Made by a program: the position numbers and the translations under genes. A stretch of 64,000 nt of DNA from an uncultured Phascolarctobacterium sp. (GTDB lineage: Bacteria > Bacillota > Negativicutes > Acidaminococcales > Acidaminococcaceae): contig CAUDEF010000002.1 of the NCBI GenBank assembly GCA_958448515.1, positions 95,422 to 159,421 of the forward strand, written 5' to 3'. This document shows positions 33,114 to 41,690 of the stretch, piece by piece. Under the pieces are notes generated by a model that ran no database searches, had not been told where the DNA came from, and was given only the letters and a program-made list of their open reading frames with translations. The stretch's first letter is position 1, and each line of letters opens with the position of its first letter.

Positions 33114-34760
33114 ATGAAAAAATTTCTCATTCTGCTGATTTTTTCACTGTCCATATTTTATTTGTTCTTCTGGCGGCTGCCTGTTTCAGAAAAAATAAAC
33201 ATTCAGCCTTTAAATACCAGTTCAACAACCATACTGCTGCCTTTAGACAGCCGTCCGGTATGTACCCAGATGCCAAAACAGCTTGGCAAAATGGCAGGTA
33301 CAGATGTAATTTTACCCCCAATCGGCTTTCTTGACAACTATCAGCAGCCTGCCGACAGAGAAAAACTTTATTTGTGGCTTCATGATAACATAAAAAGCAG
33401 TGATTACACTATTATCTCCTCCGATTTACTGATTCATGGAGGACTTATAAATTCACGTCTTCCTTACGGAACTTTAAAAGACCAAAATAAATTTTTAAAT
33501 GTACTCAGGCAAATACCCCTGTATGCGCCCAATGCTCAGATAAGCGTTTTTTCCATAATTCCGCGTCTTCTTGTCAGTGACCATCTTTTGCCTGACCGCT
33601 GGTATCAGTGGCATCTGATGCGCTATGCCAAACTGAAAGATATGAGCGAAACTTTTAATGACCCCTGTTTGACTGCCGAGCTTTTAGAAATACAGGAAGA
33701 AATTCCCCCTGAAATATTAAACAAGTATAATAATCTTTATAAAAATAATGATTACTTTAATAAAAATCTGCTTTCACTGACATACAGCGATATTTTCACT
33801 GTTATCGGACAAGATGATGGTTCAAGCTTTGGCCTGCCCAACAGAAATACAAACCATGCCAAAATGTATGCCAGCCATATGCAAAACTGCCATATTACCT
33901 ATGGCGCCGATGAAATAGCTGCTGCAATTATTGCCCGCAATTATTTAAAAAGAATAAAGTTTACTCCCAAAATTTATCTGGAATATACACATCCATCAGC
34001 AGAATTTATGTACATGCCTTTTATGGCAGCAAGTGTTGGAGAAACTTTGCGTGATAAAATCAATCTTATCGGAGCAAAAATTACAGAAGATAAACAGGAC
34101 GCAGATATTATTCTTTATATAAATTGCGGCAGCCAGAAATTTCAACCCTCTCATAAAGAAACAGAAAAACTGAATGAACTTTTAAACAGCCATAAACATG
34201 TTGCTCTTCTTGATCTTCCGGCAAACTATGATTTGGAAGAACTGCTGATGCCGCATTTGCTTGCAGGTAATGTTCCCTTAAACAAACTTACGGCTTATGC
34301 AGGCTGGAACACCTTCAGCAACTCTGCCGGCACAGTTATTGCTCAGGCTGCGATTTTTACCGGACGCTGCCGGAATCTTTCTGCTGCAGAACTGCCGACA
34401 CTTTATACACAAAATGTACATTTTACCATAGACAGAATTTTAGATGACTATGTTTACCAGAAAGAATTCTGTCCTCAACTGAAGAATATGCTGAGTCTGC
34501 AAAAATATGACTCTTATAATCTTACCATACAGGGTGAACAACTGGCGCAGCTGGTAACCACTCAATATATTAATCGCCGAATCCAGGAACTACTGCATTA
34601 TAATCTTGGGCAGACACCTTTTTATACTGATGATTCAGGAGCCTATTATATAAAAGATATCAGGCCATTGGTGTATTTTCCCTGGAACAGAGTATTTGAA
34701 GTTGGTCTTAATACTGAGCTGACAATTGGTTTAGCCAAAAATAAAAACCGTTTGAATTAA
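33114..34760 (+). CDS. DUF4127 family membrane-anchored/exported protein (copy 2)
   Basis: This 548-residue protein is a paralogue of the one at 18449. It begins with a hydrophobic segment (FLILLIFSLSIFYLFFW) that looks like a membrane anchor or signal. Shared marks are ILLPLDSRPVC, SSDLLIHGGLINSR, IGQDDGSSFG, TAYAGWNTFSNSAGTVIAQ and FPWNRVFEVG at the end. Overall identity to copy 1 is moderate, so the duplication is old. The function is unknown. Its last codons lie within a long hairpin terminator. Confidence 0.86.
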   Translation: MKKFLILLIFSLSIFYLFFWRLPVSEKINIQPLNTSSTTILLPLDSRPVCTQMPKQLGKMAGTDVILPPIGFLDNYQQPADREKLYLWLHDNIKSSDYTIISSDLLIHGGLINSRLPYGTLKDQNKFLNVLRQIPLYAPNAQISVFSIIPRLLVSDHLLPDRWYQWHLMRYAKLKDMSETFNDPCLTAELLEIQEEIPPEILNKYNNLYKNNDYFNKNLLSLTYSDIFTVIGQDDGSSFGLPNRNTNHAKMYASHMQNCHITYGADEIAAAIIARNYLKRIKFTPKIYLEYTHPSAEFMYMPFMAASVGETLRDKINLIGAKITEDKQDADIILYINCGSQKFQPSHKETEKLNELLNSHKHVALLDLPANYDLEELLMPHLLAGNVPLNKLTAYAGWNTFSNSAGTVIAQAAIFTGRCRNLSAAELPTLYTQNVHFTIDRILDDYVYQKEFCPQLKNMLSLQKYDSYNLTIQGEQLAQLVTTQYINRRIQELLHYNLGQTPFYTDDSGAYYIKDIRPLVYFPWNRVFEVGLNTELTIGLAKNKNRLN

Positions 34761-34820
34761 ATTGAAATGCACCTCCAAAAGTACAACTTTTGGGGTGCAG
34801 TTCAATTTCAAACGGTTTTT
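34744..34820. terminator. Long bidirectional hairpin terminator
   Basis: A 14-bp perfect outer stem (AAAAACCGTTTGAA with its complement, 34744-34757 and 34807-34820) encloses further paired arms AATTGAA...TGCACC...CCAAAAGT and their complements, so nearly 77 nt fold into one helix. It overlaps the last codons of the DUF4127 gene and also ends the convergent gene. Confidence 0.85.
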
Positions 34821-34833
34821 TACATTACAAGAA

Positions 34834-36009
34834 TTAGTGATGGAATAAACGCAAGCCTGTAAATGCCATTGCAATACCATATTTATCGCAGGTTTCGATA
34901 ACATTATCATCTCTGATAGAACCGCCTGCCTGAGCAATATATTGTACACCGCTTCTGTGAGCACGTTCAATATTATCACCAAAGGGGAAGAAAGCGTCGC
35001 TGCCTAAAGCAACATCTTTTAATTCAGCAATCCATGCTTTCTTTTCTTCACGAGTCAGAGGTTCAGGTTTTTCAGTGAAGAAGTTTTCCCATACGCCATC
35101 AGCCAGAACATCTTCATAGTCATCAGAAATATATACGTCAATAGTATTATCTCTGTCCGGACGGCGAATACTGTCTTTAAAAGGCAGTGCCAAAACTTTC
35201 GGATTCTGACGGAGCCACCAGATATCAGCTTTATTGCCTGCAAGACGGGTGCAGTGTACGCGGGATTGCTGACCTGCACCGATACCAATTGCCTGTCCGT
35301 CTTTTACATAGCATACAGAATTGGACTGGGTATATTTTAAGGTAATTAAAGCAATTAACAAATCACGTACCGCTTCTTCAGAAAACTCTTTGTTAAAGGT
35401 AGGACGATTATTGAATAAATCAGCAGTTATTTTAGCTTCATTGCGGTCCTGTTCAAAGGTAATACCAAAAACATCCTTGCTTTCAGTAAGTTCCGGAACA
35501 TAATCAGGATCTATTTTAATAACGTTATAGGTTCCTTTACGTTTGGTTTTCAAAATAGCCAGTGCTTCATCAGTATAACCGGGAGCAATTACGCCGTCAG
35601 AAACTTCTCTTGCCAGCATGGTAGCAGTTTCTTTGTCGCATACATCGGATAAAGCGACAAAATCACCATAAGAGCTCATACGATCCGCGCCGCGGGCACG
35701 AGCATAAGCTGTAGCCAGAGGAGAAAGTTCAAGATCATCTACATAATATATTTTCTTTAAGGTATCGCTCATAGGCAGACCAACAGCAGCACCTGCAGGG
35801 CTTACGTGTTTGAAGGAAGCAGCAGCAGGAAGACCGGTAGCCTCTTTTAACTCCTTAACAAGCTGCCAGCTGTTAAAAGCATCTAAAAAGTTAATATATC
35901 CCGGACGTCCGTTTAATACCTCAATAGGAAGTTCTTTGCCATTTTTCATATAAATACGTGCTTTAGCCTGATTGGGGTTGCATCCATATTTTAATGCTAA
36001 TTCATTCAT
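34834..36009 (-). CDS. Stand-alone AICAR transformylase (PurH C-terminal domain)
   Basis: This 391-residue protein matches the transformylase half of bifunctional PurH (LKYGCNPNQAKARIYM, AASFKHVSPAGAAVG, LKYTQSNSVCYVKDGQAIGIGAGQQSRVHCTRLA, DAFFPFGDNI, QAGGSIRDD). It lacks the N-terminal IMP cyclohydrolase domain. It would formylate AICAR with 10-formyl-THF. I start at ATG 36009, with the RBS AAGGAGG and the family N-terminus. The longer frame upstream is riboswitch sequence. A ZTP riboswitch in the leader senses the accumulated substrate (ZMP/ZTP), which strongly supports this function. IMP cyclohydrolase must come from another gene. Confidence 0.93.
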   Translation of the reverse strand: MNELALKYGCNPNQAKARIYMKNGKELPIEVLNGRPGYINFLDAFNSWQLVKELKEATGLPAAASFKHVSPAGAAVGLPMSDTLKKIYYVDDLELSPLATAYARARGADRMSSYGDFVALSDVCDKETATMLAREVSDGVIAPGYTDEALAILKTKRKGTYNVIKIDPDYVPELTESKDVFGITFEQDRNEAKITADLFNNRPTFNKEFSEEAVRDLLIALITLKYTQSNSVCYVKDGQAIGIGAGQQSRVHCTRLAGNKADIWWLRQNPKVLALPFKDSIRRPDRDNTIDVYISDDYEDVLADGVWENFFTEKPEPLTREEKKAWIAELKDVALGSDAFFPFGDNIERAHRSGVQYIAQAGGSIRDDNVIETCDKYGIAMAFTGLRLFHH

Positions 36010-36030
36010 TATTTTTACCTCCTTATAAAT

Positions 36031-36128
36031 AAAAAAACCGACACAGCTGGATCTCATGCCCAGACGGTCGGCGTCACCGGTCATACTCCCATGTGGTAAC
36101 CCACTTCCGTCAGTTATATGACCTGCTA
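36031..36128 (-). promoter_or_regulatory. ZTP (pfl) riboswitch with terminator
   Basis: On minus the P1-type helix GGTCATA/TATGACC surrounds ACTGACGG and GTGGGTTACCACATGGGAG. The 3' strand GCCGACCGTCTGGGCA can form the pseudoknot GACGG/CCGTC. That strand is also the 5' arm of a terminator (CCGAC...GTCGG, then seven T). Order and sequence match the ZTP motif as I remember it. ZTP binding should prevent termination. Confidence 0.9.
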
Positions 36129-36135
36129 TACTAAG

Positions 36136-36164
36136 ATTATAAAATCAGCTGATATTTTTGTCAA
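36136..36164 (-). promoter_or_regulatory. Consensus promoter of the AICAR transformylase gene
   Basis: TTGACA (36159-36164) and TATAAT (36136-36141) both match consensus perfectly with 17 bp between them. The spacer holds the palindrome ATCAGCTGAT (36144-36153). Confidence 0.88.
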
Positions 36165-36222
36165 TAATTTTACAGATATGCTAAAATAAAAACAGGCTAA
36201 ATTATTCTTGGAGATGATAAAT

Positions 36223-37119
36223 ATGACTTACTGCGCTGTATGTCCACATCGCTGCGGTGTTGACAGACCTGAAAATATGCATGATACTAACGGCATTTTT
36301 GGCAGCTGCCACTGCGGTATGCAGCCCATTGTTGCGCGTGCAGGACTGCACATGTGGGAAGAGCCCTGTATCAGCGGAACTAAAGGAAGCGGCACTGTAT
36401 TTTTCTCAGGCTGCAATTTGCACTGTGTATTCTGCCAGAATTATGAAATCAGCTGTGAAAATTTTGGCAAAGAAATTACAGTAACAAGATTACAGGAAAT
36501 ATATCAGGAGCTTATTGACAAAGGAGCCCACAACATTAATCTTGTAACACCTACTCATTTTGTGGAAGCTATTATCAAAAGTCTGCCTGAGCCTTTAAGT
36601 GTGCCGGTTGTTTATAATACCAGCGGCTACGAAACTATCAATACTCTGCAGAAACTGCGTAACAAAATACAGATTTATCTGCCGGATTTAAAACATTACG
36701 ATGATCAGTCTGCCTTAAAATACAGTAATGCTCCCTATTATTTTAAAACTGCCACACAGGCTATTATGGAAATGTACAGGCAGGTTGGTGATTATAAAAT
36801 TGACGATAACGGTATTATGCAAAGCGGCGTTATTATCCGTCATCTGATTTTACCGGGCCAAATCGAAGATTCCAAAAAAATCATTGACTGGGTAGCAGAT
36901 ACATTTAAACCGGGACAGGTAATGTTCAGCCTGATGCGGCAATACGTACCCTGCGGAAGAGCCGCAGAATTCCCTGAAATTAACCGCAAAGTTACTGATG
37001 AAGAATATGCCGAACTGGAACAGTATCTTATGGACAGCGATATTGAAGATGGCTTTGTTCAGGAAGAAGAATCTGCCTGCAAAGACTTTATACCATGCTT
37101 TGATGGTACCGGCGTATAA
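36223..37119 (+). CDS. Radical SAM protein, PflX-like (COG1313)
   Basis: This 298-residue protein has an N-terminal cysteine-rich part (CAVCPHRCGVD, GSCHCG) and the radical SAM cluster motif CNLHCVFC (CX3CX2C) after FFSGC. VVYNTSGYET and LPDLKHY follow, as in the pyruvate formate-lyase activase-like PflX group. I chose the ATG at 36223, with GGAG about 10 nt upstream, rather than the TTG at 36208. Family members are thought to activate glycyl-radical or related enzymes or to modify small substrates, but the target is unknown; no glycyl-radical enzyme is next to it. It is divergent from the AICAR transformylase gene. Confidence 0.85.
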   Translation: MTYCAVCPHRCGVDRPENMHDTNGIFGSCHCGMQPIVARAGLHMWEEPCISGTKGSGTVFFSGCNLHCVFCQNYEISCENFGKEITVTRLQEIYQELIDKGAHNINLVTPTHFVEAIIKSLPEPLSVPVVYNTSGYETINTLQKLRNKIQIYLPDLKHYDDQSALKYSNAPYYFKTATQAIMEMYRQVGDYKIDDNGIMQSGVIIRHLILPGQIEDSKKIIDWVADTFKPGQVMFSLMRQYVPCGRAAEFPEINRKVTDEEYAELEQYLMDSDIEDGFVQEEESACKDFIPCFDGTGV

Positions 37120-37124
37120 TAACC

Positions 37125-37164
37125 AAAAGCAGAAATTGAAGAAATTCAATTTCTGCTTTTTTAT
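37125..37164. terminator. Bidirectional terminator
   Basis: AAAAGCAGAAATTGAA/TTCAATTTCTGCTTTT (about 37126-37161) forms a long hairpin between two convergent genes. Confidence 0.85.
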
Positions 37165-38397
37165 TTATGCTGACGCTTCCTGTTTTAAAAACTCTGCCAA
37201 AACCTCTACACCACGACAAATATCATTAATATCTGCATATTCATCTTTATTGTGACTTATGCCATCTTTACAGGGAATAAACAGCATGGTAGCAGGAGTA
37301 ATTTTTGCCATGTGCATTGCATCATGTCCCGCGCCGCTGTTCATGTGCAGACATGTATAATCCTTTTCTCTGCAAATAGTTTCCAGCTTGCCTGCCAAAG
37401 CCTCATCCAAAGCTACCGGCTGATCCGCAGTTAAAAATTCCATCTCAAAGTTAATATTATCTGCTGCCGCAATTTTTTCAGCCTGATTTTTTATCTGCTC
37501 AAATGTTCTGGAAATACTTGCTTCATTTACGCCACGCAGGTCTACCCACAAAGTGACAGCTCCGGGAACAACATTGATAGATCCCGGTTCCACATCAACA
37601 ACACCAACAGTAGCTACTGTTCCGTACTCTTTTTCAGCTGTGGCTGCTTCGTTAACTGCCAGTATCATTTTAGCCCCACTGACCAGTGCATCCTTGCGCA
37701 TGCCCATGGGAGTAGCTCCGGAATGATCCGCCAAACCGTAAAAATGTACTTTAAATCTTGTTGGTGCTGCAATATTATGCACAATACCCAGCTGATAATT
37801 TTCTGTCTCCAGCACTTTACCCTGCTCAATATGCATTTCTGCAAAGCATTTATATGCATTTTTGCCAAGTACTGCCTCCTGATATTTCTCAGGGCTGCAT
37901 CCCCAGCCTTTAAGTGCCTCCATAAAGGAAACGTCTCCTTTTTTGGATGCTTTTGCGAAATCTTCCGGCCTGCCGCTGCCAGTCAAAAGCTTACTGCCAA
38001 TTGTAGCAAAACCAAATCTGCTTGATTCTTCGGCTCTGAAAACAATCACATCAATGCTGCGGGGTAATTTTTCATCAGCCAGCATATACAAAGCTTCTAT
38101 TCCGCCTACAACACCGCACATACCATCATAAGCTCCGCCGCATATAACAGTATCAAGATGTGAACCGCAGGCAACAGGCGCAAGCTCAGCAGAGCTTCCC
38201 TGCTTGCGCAGAAAAAGATTGCCGACAGCATCTTCATGCACGGTAACATCTAAGTCTTCAATCTCCTTAAGCATCCAGTTTTGAGCATCTCTGTCCAGCT
38301 GTGTATAAGCAAGCCTTGTTATGCCATGCTCAGTTTTACCAAACTCAGCCAGACCTGACAGCAAATTTTCTACGCGTTCTTTATTTACAGGTAACAT
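37165..38397 (-). CDS. M20-family amidohydrolase (allantoate / N-carbamoyl amino acid hydrolase type)
   Basis: This 410-residue zinc peptidase-like enzyme belongs to the M20 subfamily that hydrolyses allantoate, ureidoglycine or N-carbamoyl-L-amino acids. The metal-binding motifs are GSHLDTVICGGAYDG, RAEESSRFG (catalytic Glu), MHIEQG and the C-terminal AGHDAMHMAKI. A lid/dimerisation domain lies at about 210-325. It stands alone but is divergent from a uracil permease, so a role in pyrimidine or purine nitrogen salvage is a reasonable inference. The exact substrate is not shown. Confidence 0.88.
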   Translation of the reverse strand: MLPVNKERVENLLSGLAEFGKTEHGITRLAYTQLDRDAQNWMLKEIEDLDVTVHEDAVGNLFLRKQGSSAELAPVACGSHLDTVICGGAYDGMCGVVGGIEALYMLADEKLPRSIDVIVFRAEESSRFGFATIGSKLLTGSGRPEDFAKASKKGDVSFMEALKGWGCSPEKYQEAVLGKNAYKCFAEMHIEQGKVLETENYQLGIVHNIAAPTRFKVHFYGLADHSGATPMGMRKDALVSGAKMILAVNEAATAEKEYGTVATVGVVDVEPGSINVVPGAVTLWVDLRGVNEASISRTFEQIKNQAEKIAAADNINFEMEFLTADQPVALDEALAGKLETICREKDYTCLHMNSGAGHDAMHMAKITPATMLFIPCKDGISHNKDEYADINDICRGVEVLAEFLKQEASA

Positions 38398-38521
38398 AAT
38401 ACTTCCCTCATCTCTTCATAAATATAACTTATTATAACTATAAATACATTTATATCGCAAGTACAGTTTTTGCTAAAGTTATTTCTTAATTTAATTTATT
38501 CAAAATTATGTTCTGAAAAGC

Positions 38522-38550
38522 TTGCCAATAAGTAATAAAAATTTTACAAT
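38522..38550 (+). promoter_or_regulatory. Probable uraA promoter
   Basis: TTGCCA (38522-38527) and TACAAT (38545-38550) are 17 bp apart. I see no PyrR-type attenuator, and the leader is only about 30 nt. Confidence 0.6.
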
Positions 38551-38586
38551 ATAGTGAAATATAATTTAAGAAAAGAGGTTAATTTC

Positions 38587-39834
38587 TTGGAAAAAAAAGT
38601 TATTCAAGTTGAAGAACGTCCACCATTATTACTTAATATTCCCTTAAGTATCCAGCATTTGTTTGCCATGTTTGGCTCTACAGTTCTTGTACCATTTCTG
38701 TTCAATGTAAGTCCTACTATCTGTCTTTTTATGAACGGTATAGGAACTTTGCTCTATATCTTCCTTACTAAAGGAAAAATCCCCTCATATTTAGGTTCAA
38801 GCTTTGCTTTCATTTCTCCTGTTCTGCTGATTTTATCCAACGGCAGCTATACAGATGCTCAGTCCGGCTTTATTGTTTTTGGTTTATTATTCATGCTGTT
38901 TTCAGTCATTATTCACTATACCGGAACAGCATGGATTGATGTAATTTTCCCGCCGGCTGCCATGGGCGCAATTATCGCTGTAATTGGTCTTGAACTTGCT
39001 CCTGTTGCTGCTAATATGGCAGGCCTTACCGGCGACAATATCCAGACTAACAATATTATAGTTTCTATGTTTACTCTGGCTGTTGGTATCATCGGGTCAG
39101 TAGCCTTCAGAGGTTTTATGAGCATCATCCCTATTCTCTTTGGTGTAATCTGCGGTTATATTCTGGCAGCTTTTATGGGTATGGTTAATTTCCAGCCGAT
39201 TATTGATGCTCCCTGGCTGCAAATGCCTCATTTCTCAACTCCTACTTTTGATTTAAACGCAGTTATGGTTATTGCTCCGGCTGCTCTTGTAGTTTTGGCG
39301 GAACATATCGGCCACCTTGTAGTAACAGGCAACATTGTTGAACGAAACCTGGTCAAAGATCCCGGTCTTTCCCGTTCTCTTTTCGCGGACGGTCTTTCCA
39401 ATGTACTTTCCGGTTTTGCCGGTGCCACACCCAATACAACCTATGGTGAAAATATCGGTGTAATGGCTATTACCAGAGTTTACAGTGTCTGGGTTATCGG
39501 CGGTGCAGCAGTCATGGCAATCTGCCTTTCCTTTATCGGCAAGCTTTCCGAACTGATTCACAGTATCCCAGTTCCGGTTATGGGTGGTATCTGTATCCTG
39601 CTGTTTGGCGTAATAGCAGCTTCCGGTATCCGCGTACTTGTGGAAAGCAGAGTTGATTACAGTAAATCTTCCAATCTGGTTATGACTTCTGTTATTATGA
39701 TTGTCGGCTTATCTGGTGCAAAAATTTCATTTGGAGCTTTCAGCGTACAGGGTATGGTTCTGGCAACTGTAGTTGCTATTATTATGAGCCTTGTATTCAG
39801 GATTTTTGAAAAACTAGGTTTACTAAATGAATAA
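38587..39834 (+). CDS. uraA: Uracil permease (NCS2 family)
   Basis: This 415-residue membrane protein is a uracil:proton symporter. It contains PLSIQHLFAMFGSTVLVPFL, the substrate-site Glu in VLAEHIGHLVVTG, and the second conserved Glu in PNTTYGENIGVMAITRV, which is the UraA-type signature rather than the purine type. The start TTG at 38587 has AGAGG at 38574-38578; a GTG further upstream would precede that RBS. It stands alone with a downstream terminator. Confidence 0.92.
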   Translation: MEKKVIQVEERPPLLLNIPLSIQHLFAMFGSTVLVPFLFNVSPTICLFMNGIGTLLYIFLTKGKIPSYLGSSFAFISPVLLILSNGSYTDAQSGFIVFGLLFMLFSVIIHYTGTAWIDVIFPPAAMGAIIAVIGLELAPVAANMAGLTGDNIQTNNIIVSMFTLAVGIIGSVAFRGFMSIIPILFGVICGYILAAFMGMVNFQPIIDAPWLQMPHFSTPTFDLNAVMVIAPAALVVLAEHIGHLVVTGNIVERNLVKDPGLSRSLFADGLSNVLSGFAGATPNTTYGENIGVMAITRVYSVWVIGGAAVMAICLSFIGKLSELIHSIPVPVMGGICILLFGVIAASGIRVLVESRVDYSKSSNLVMTSVIMIVGLSGAKISFGAFSVQGMVLATVVAIIMSLVFRIFEKLGLLNE

Positions 39835-39842
39835 TATACCAT

Positions 39843-39882
39843 ATAAAAAAGGTGTCTGCAAAAGCAGACACCTTTTTTATAT
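39843..39882. terminator. Bidirectional terminator between uraA and hydG
   Basis: AAAAAAGGTGTCTGC/GCAGACACCTTTTTT hairpin (about 39845-39879). Confidence 0.9.
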
Positions 39883-39883
39883 T

Positions 39884-41299
39884 TTAAAATCTAAAGTCAC
39901 GCATGCCTTCTTCAATTTTCTTTAAATGATCGGCGCATACCGCTCTGACATTTTCTTTGGGAATATTCAGCAGCTCTGCTTCAATCAGTTTTTCGCCAAT
40001 AGCTTTTGTTTCCTCTGCCGCATAATCCACCAGATATTCTTTAAGAGTAATCAAAGCATTAGGATGGCAGCAGTTCTGAATCTGCTTGGATTTACACAGC
40101 TCCATAAAACGGTCACCTGTACGGCCTGCACGATAGCATGCTGTGCAGAAAGACGGAATATAGCCTAAATCCATCAGCCAATGCACAACCTCATCCAAAG
40201 TTCTCTGGTCAGATACATCAAACTGTTCTGTATCAGTAGGGCGATCATTTTCAGTATAGCCGCCTACAGATGTTCTGGAGCCTCCGCTGATCTGAGAAAT
40301 GCCAAGGCGCAGCACTCTTTCACGTACAGCCTGACTTTCACGGGTAGACACAATCATACCGGTGTACGGTACGGCAATTCTGATGCAGGCTACAATTTTA
40401 GCAAATACGTCATCGTCAATGCCATTAGCAAAAGCATTAGGATCAATGTCATCTGCATGTTTAATTCTCGGCACACTTATTGTGTGCGGGCCAACACCAT
40501 GAACAGCCTCAAGATGTTCTGCATGCATTAAAAGTCCGACAAATTCATATTTATAACGTTCCAGACCAAAGAGAACGCCAAGACCTACATCATCAATTCC
40601 GCCTTCCATGGCTCTGTCCATGGCCTCTGTATGATAGGCATAATTATGCTTGGGACCGGTAGGATGCAGTGCTTCGTAGCTTTCCTTATGATAAGTTTCC
40701 TGGAAGAGAATATAAGTTCCGATGCCAGCCTCTTTAAGCTTGCGATAATCTTCTACGGTAGTAGCAGCAATATTTACATTAACGCGGCGAATGGCACCAT
40801 TTTTATGTTTAATAGAATAAATAGTGTTAATACATTCCAGAATGTACTCTAAAGGATTATTTACCGGATCTTCGCCAGCCTCTAAAGCAAGACGCTTATG
40901 ACCCATATCCTGCAAAGCAATTACCTCAGCTTTTACTTCTTCCTGAGTAAGCTTTTTACGGGCAATATGCTTATTTGTTGAATGATACGGACAGTATGTG
41001 CAGCCATTGATACAATAATTGGAAAGATATAAAGGCGCAAACATAACTATGCGGTTGCCGTAAAAATCCTTTTTTATCTGCTCTGCAAGAGCATAAATTT
41101 TTTCCAGCTTTTCCTGGTTCTCGCAAGCCAGCAATACAGACGCTTCCCTGTGAGAAAGACCGTTGCGCAGTTCTGCTTTGGCAATAATCTCATCAATTAA
41201 AGACAGATTATCCTTATTAGCCTCTGCGTAGGCTAAAGTTTCGAGAATTTCTTCATGGCTGATAAATTCTTCAGCCTTCATAGATTTTGGATTATACAT
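39884..41299 (-). CDS. hydG: [FeFe]-hydrogenase maturase HydG
   Basis: This 471-residue radical SAM tyrosine lyase makes the CO and CN ligands of the hydrogenase H-cluster. The radical SAM motif CINGCTYC (CX3CX2C) lies near residue 97, and the second cluster site near the C-terminus (FCTACYRAGRTGDRF through NCC) has the CX2CX22C spacing characteristic of HydG as opposed to ThiH. GGEDP-like AGEDPVNNP binds SAM. The small regulator gene is just upstream in the same direction. hydE, hydF and the hydrogenase are not in the window. Confidence 0.96.
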   Translation of the reverse strand: MYNPKSMKAEEFISHEEILETLAYAEANKDNLSLIDEIIAKAELRNGLSHREASVLLACENQEKLEKIYALAEQIKKDFYGNRIVMFAPLYLSNYCINGCTYCPYHSTNKHIARKKLTQEEVKAEVIALQDMGHKRLALEAGEDPVNNPLEYILECINTIYSIKHKNGAIRRVNVNIAATTVEDYRKLKEAGIGTYILFQETYHKESYEALHPTGPKHNYAYHTEAMDRAMEGGIDDVGLGVLFGLERYKYEFVGLLMHAEHLEAVHGVGPHTISVPRIKHADDIDPNAFANGIDDDVFAKIVACIRIAVPYTGMIVSTRESQAVRERVLRLGISQISGGSRTSVGGYTENDRPTDTEQFDVSDQRTLDEVVHWLMDLGYIPSFCTACYRAGRTGDRFMELCKSKQIQNCCHPNALITLKEYLVDYAAEETKAIGEKLIEAELLNIPKENVRAVCADHLKKIEEGMRDFRF

Positions 41300-41370
41300 G
41301 TTTTCATTCCTTTCAAGTCAGCTTTGCTTTCCTGTTAGATTTATTACATCCGCATAAGCGGCAGTAATCA

Positions 41371-41628
41371 TTAATCAGATACGGCAATATTGGAATAGGC
41401 AGTCTTGGTACTTACACCGGAAAGTTTACCCAATTTGCCGGATATAGCATTAATAATATCCAGTGGTGCGTCTACAGCAACACAAATAATATTAACATTT
41501 TTTGTCCGATATGGTATACCCATACGTCCAATAATATATTTATTATAATTATGCAAAATAAGATTTAACTTATTAACTGCACTTTCGTCAGAAACAATTA
41601 TAGAAATTACAGCTACTCTTGTTTCCAT
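41371..41628 (-). CDS. TM1266-type iron-only hydrogenase system regulator
   Basis: This 85-residue protein has an ACT/NikR-C-like ferredoxin fold (RVAVISIIVSDESAVNKLN, YIIGRMGIPYR, INIICVAVDAP) like the small protein often encoded beside hyd maturation genes. It has no DNA-binding domain, so it may sense a ligand rather than bind DNA. It lies 71 bp upstream of hydG and is probably co-transcribed with it. The RBS GGAGG is present. Confidence 0.85.
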   Translation of the reverse strand: METRVAVISIIVSDESAVNKLNLILHNYNKYIIGRMGIPYRTKNVNIICVAVDAPLDIINAISGKLGKLSGVSTKTAYSNIAVSD

Positions 41629-41690
41629 ATAAACCTCCTGAAATATAAATACCGCTATTAGTATATCATATTTAACCGTTTTTTACACTA

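Noticed and set aside
36010..36084. Upstream extension of the AICAR transformylase frame
   Set aside because: The extra 25 codons lie in the riboswitch terminator, and the real ATG at 36009 has an AAGGAGG site.
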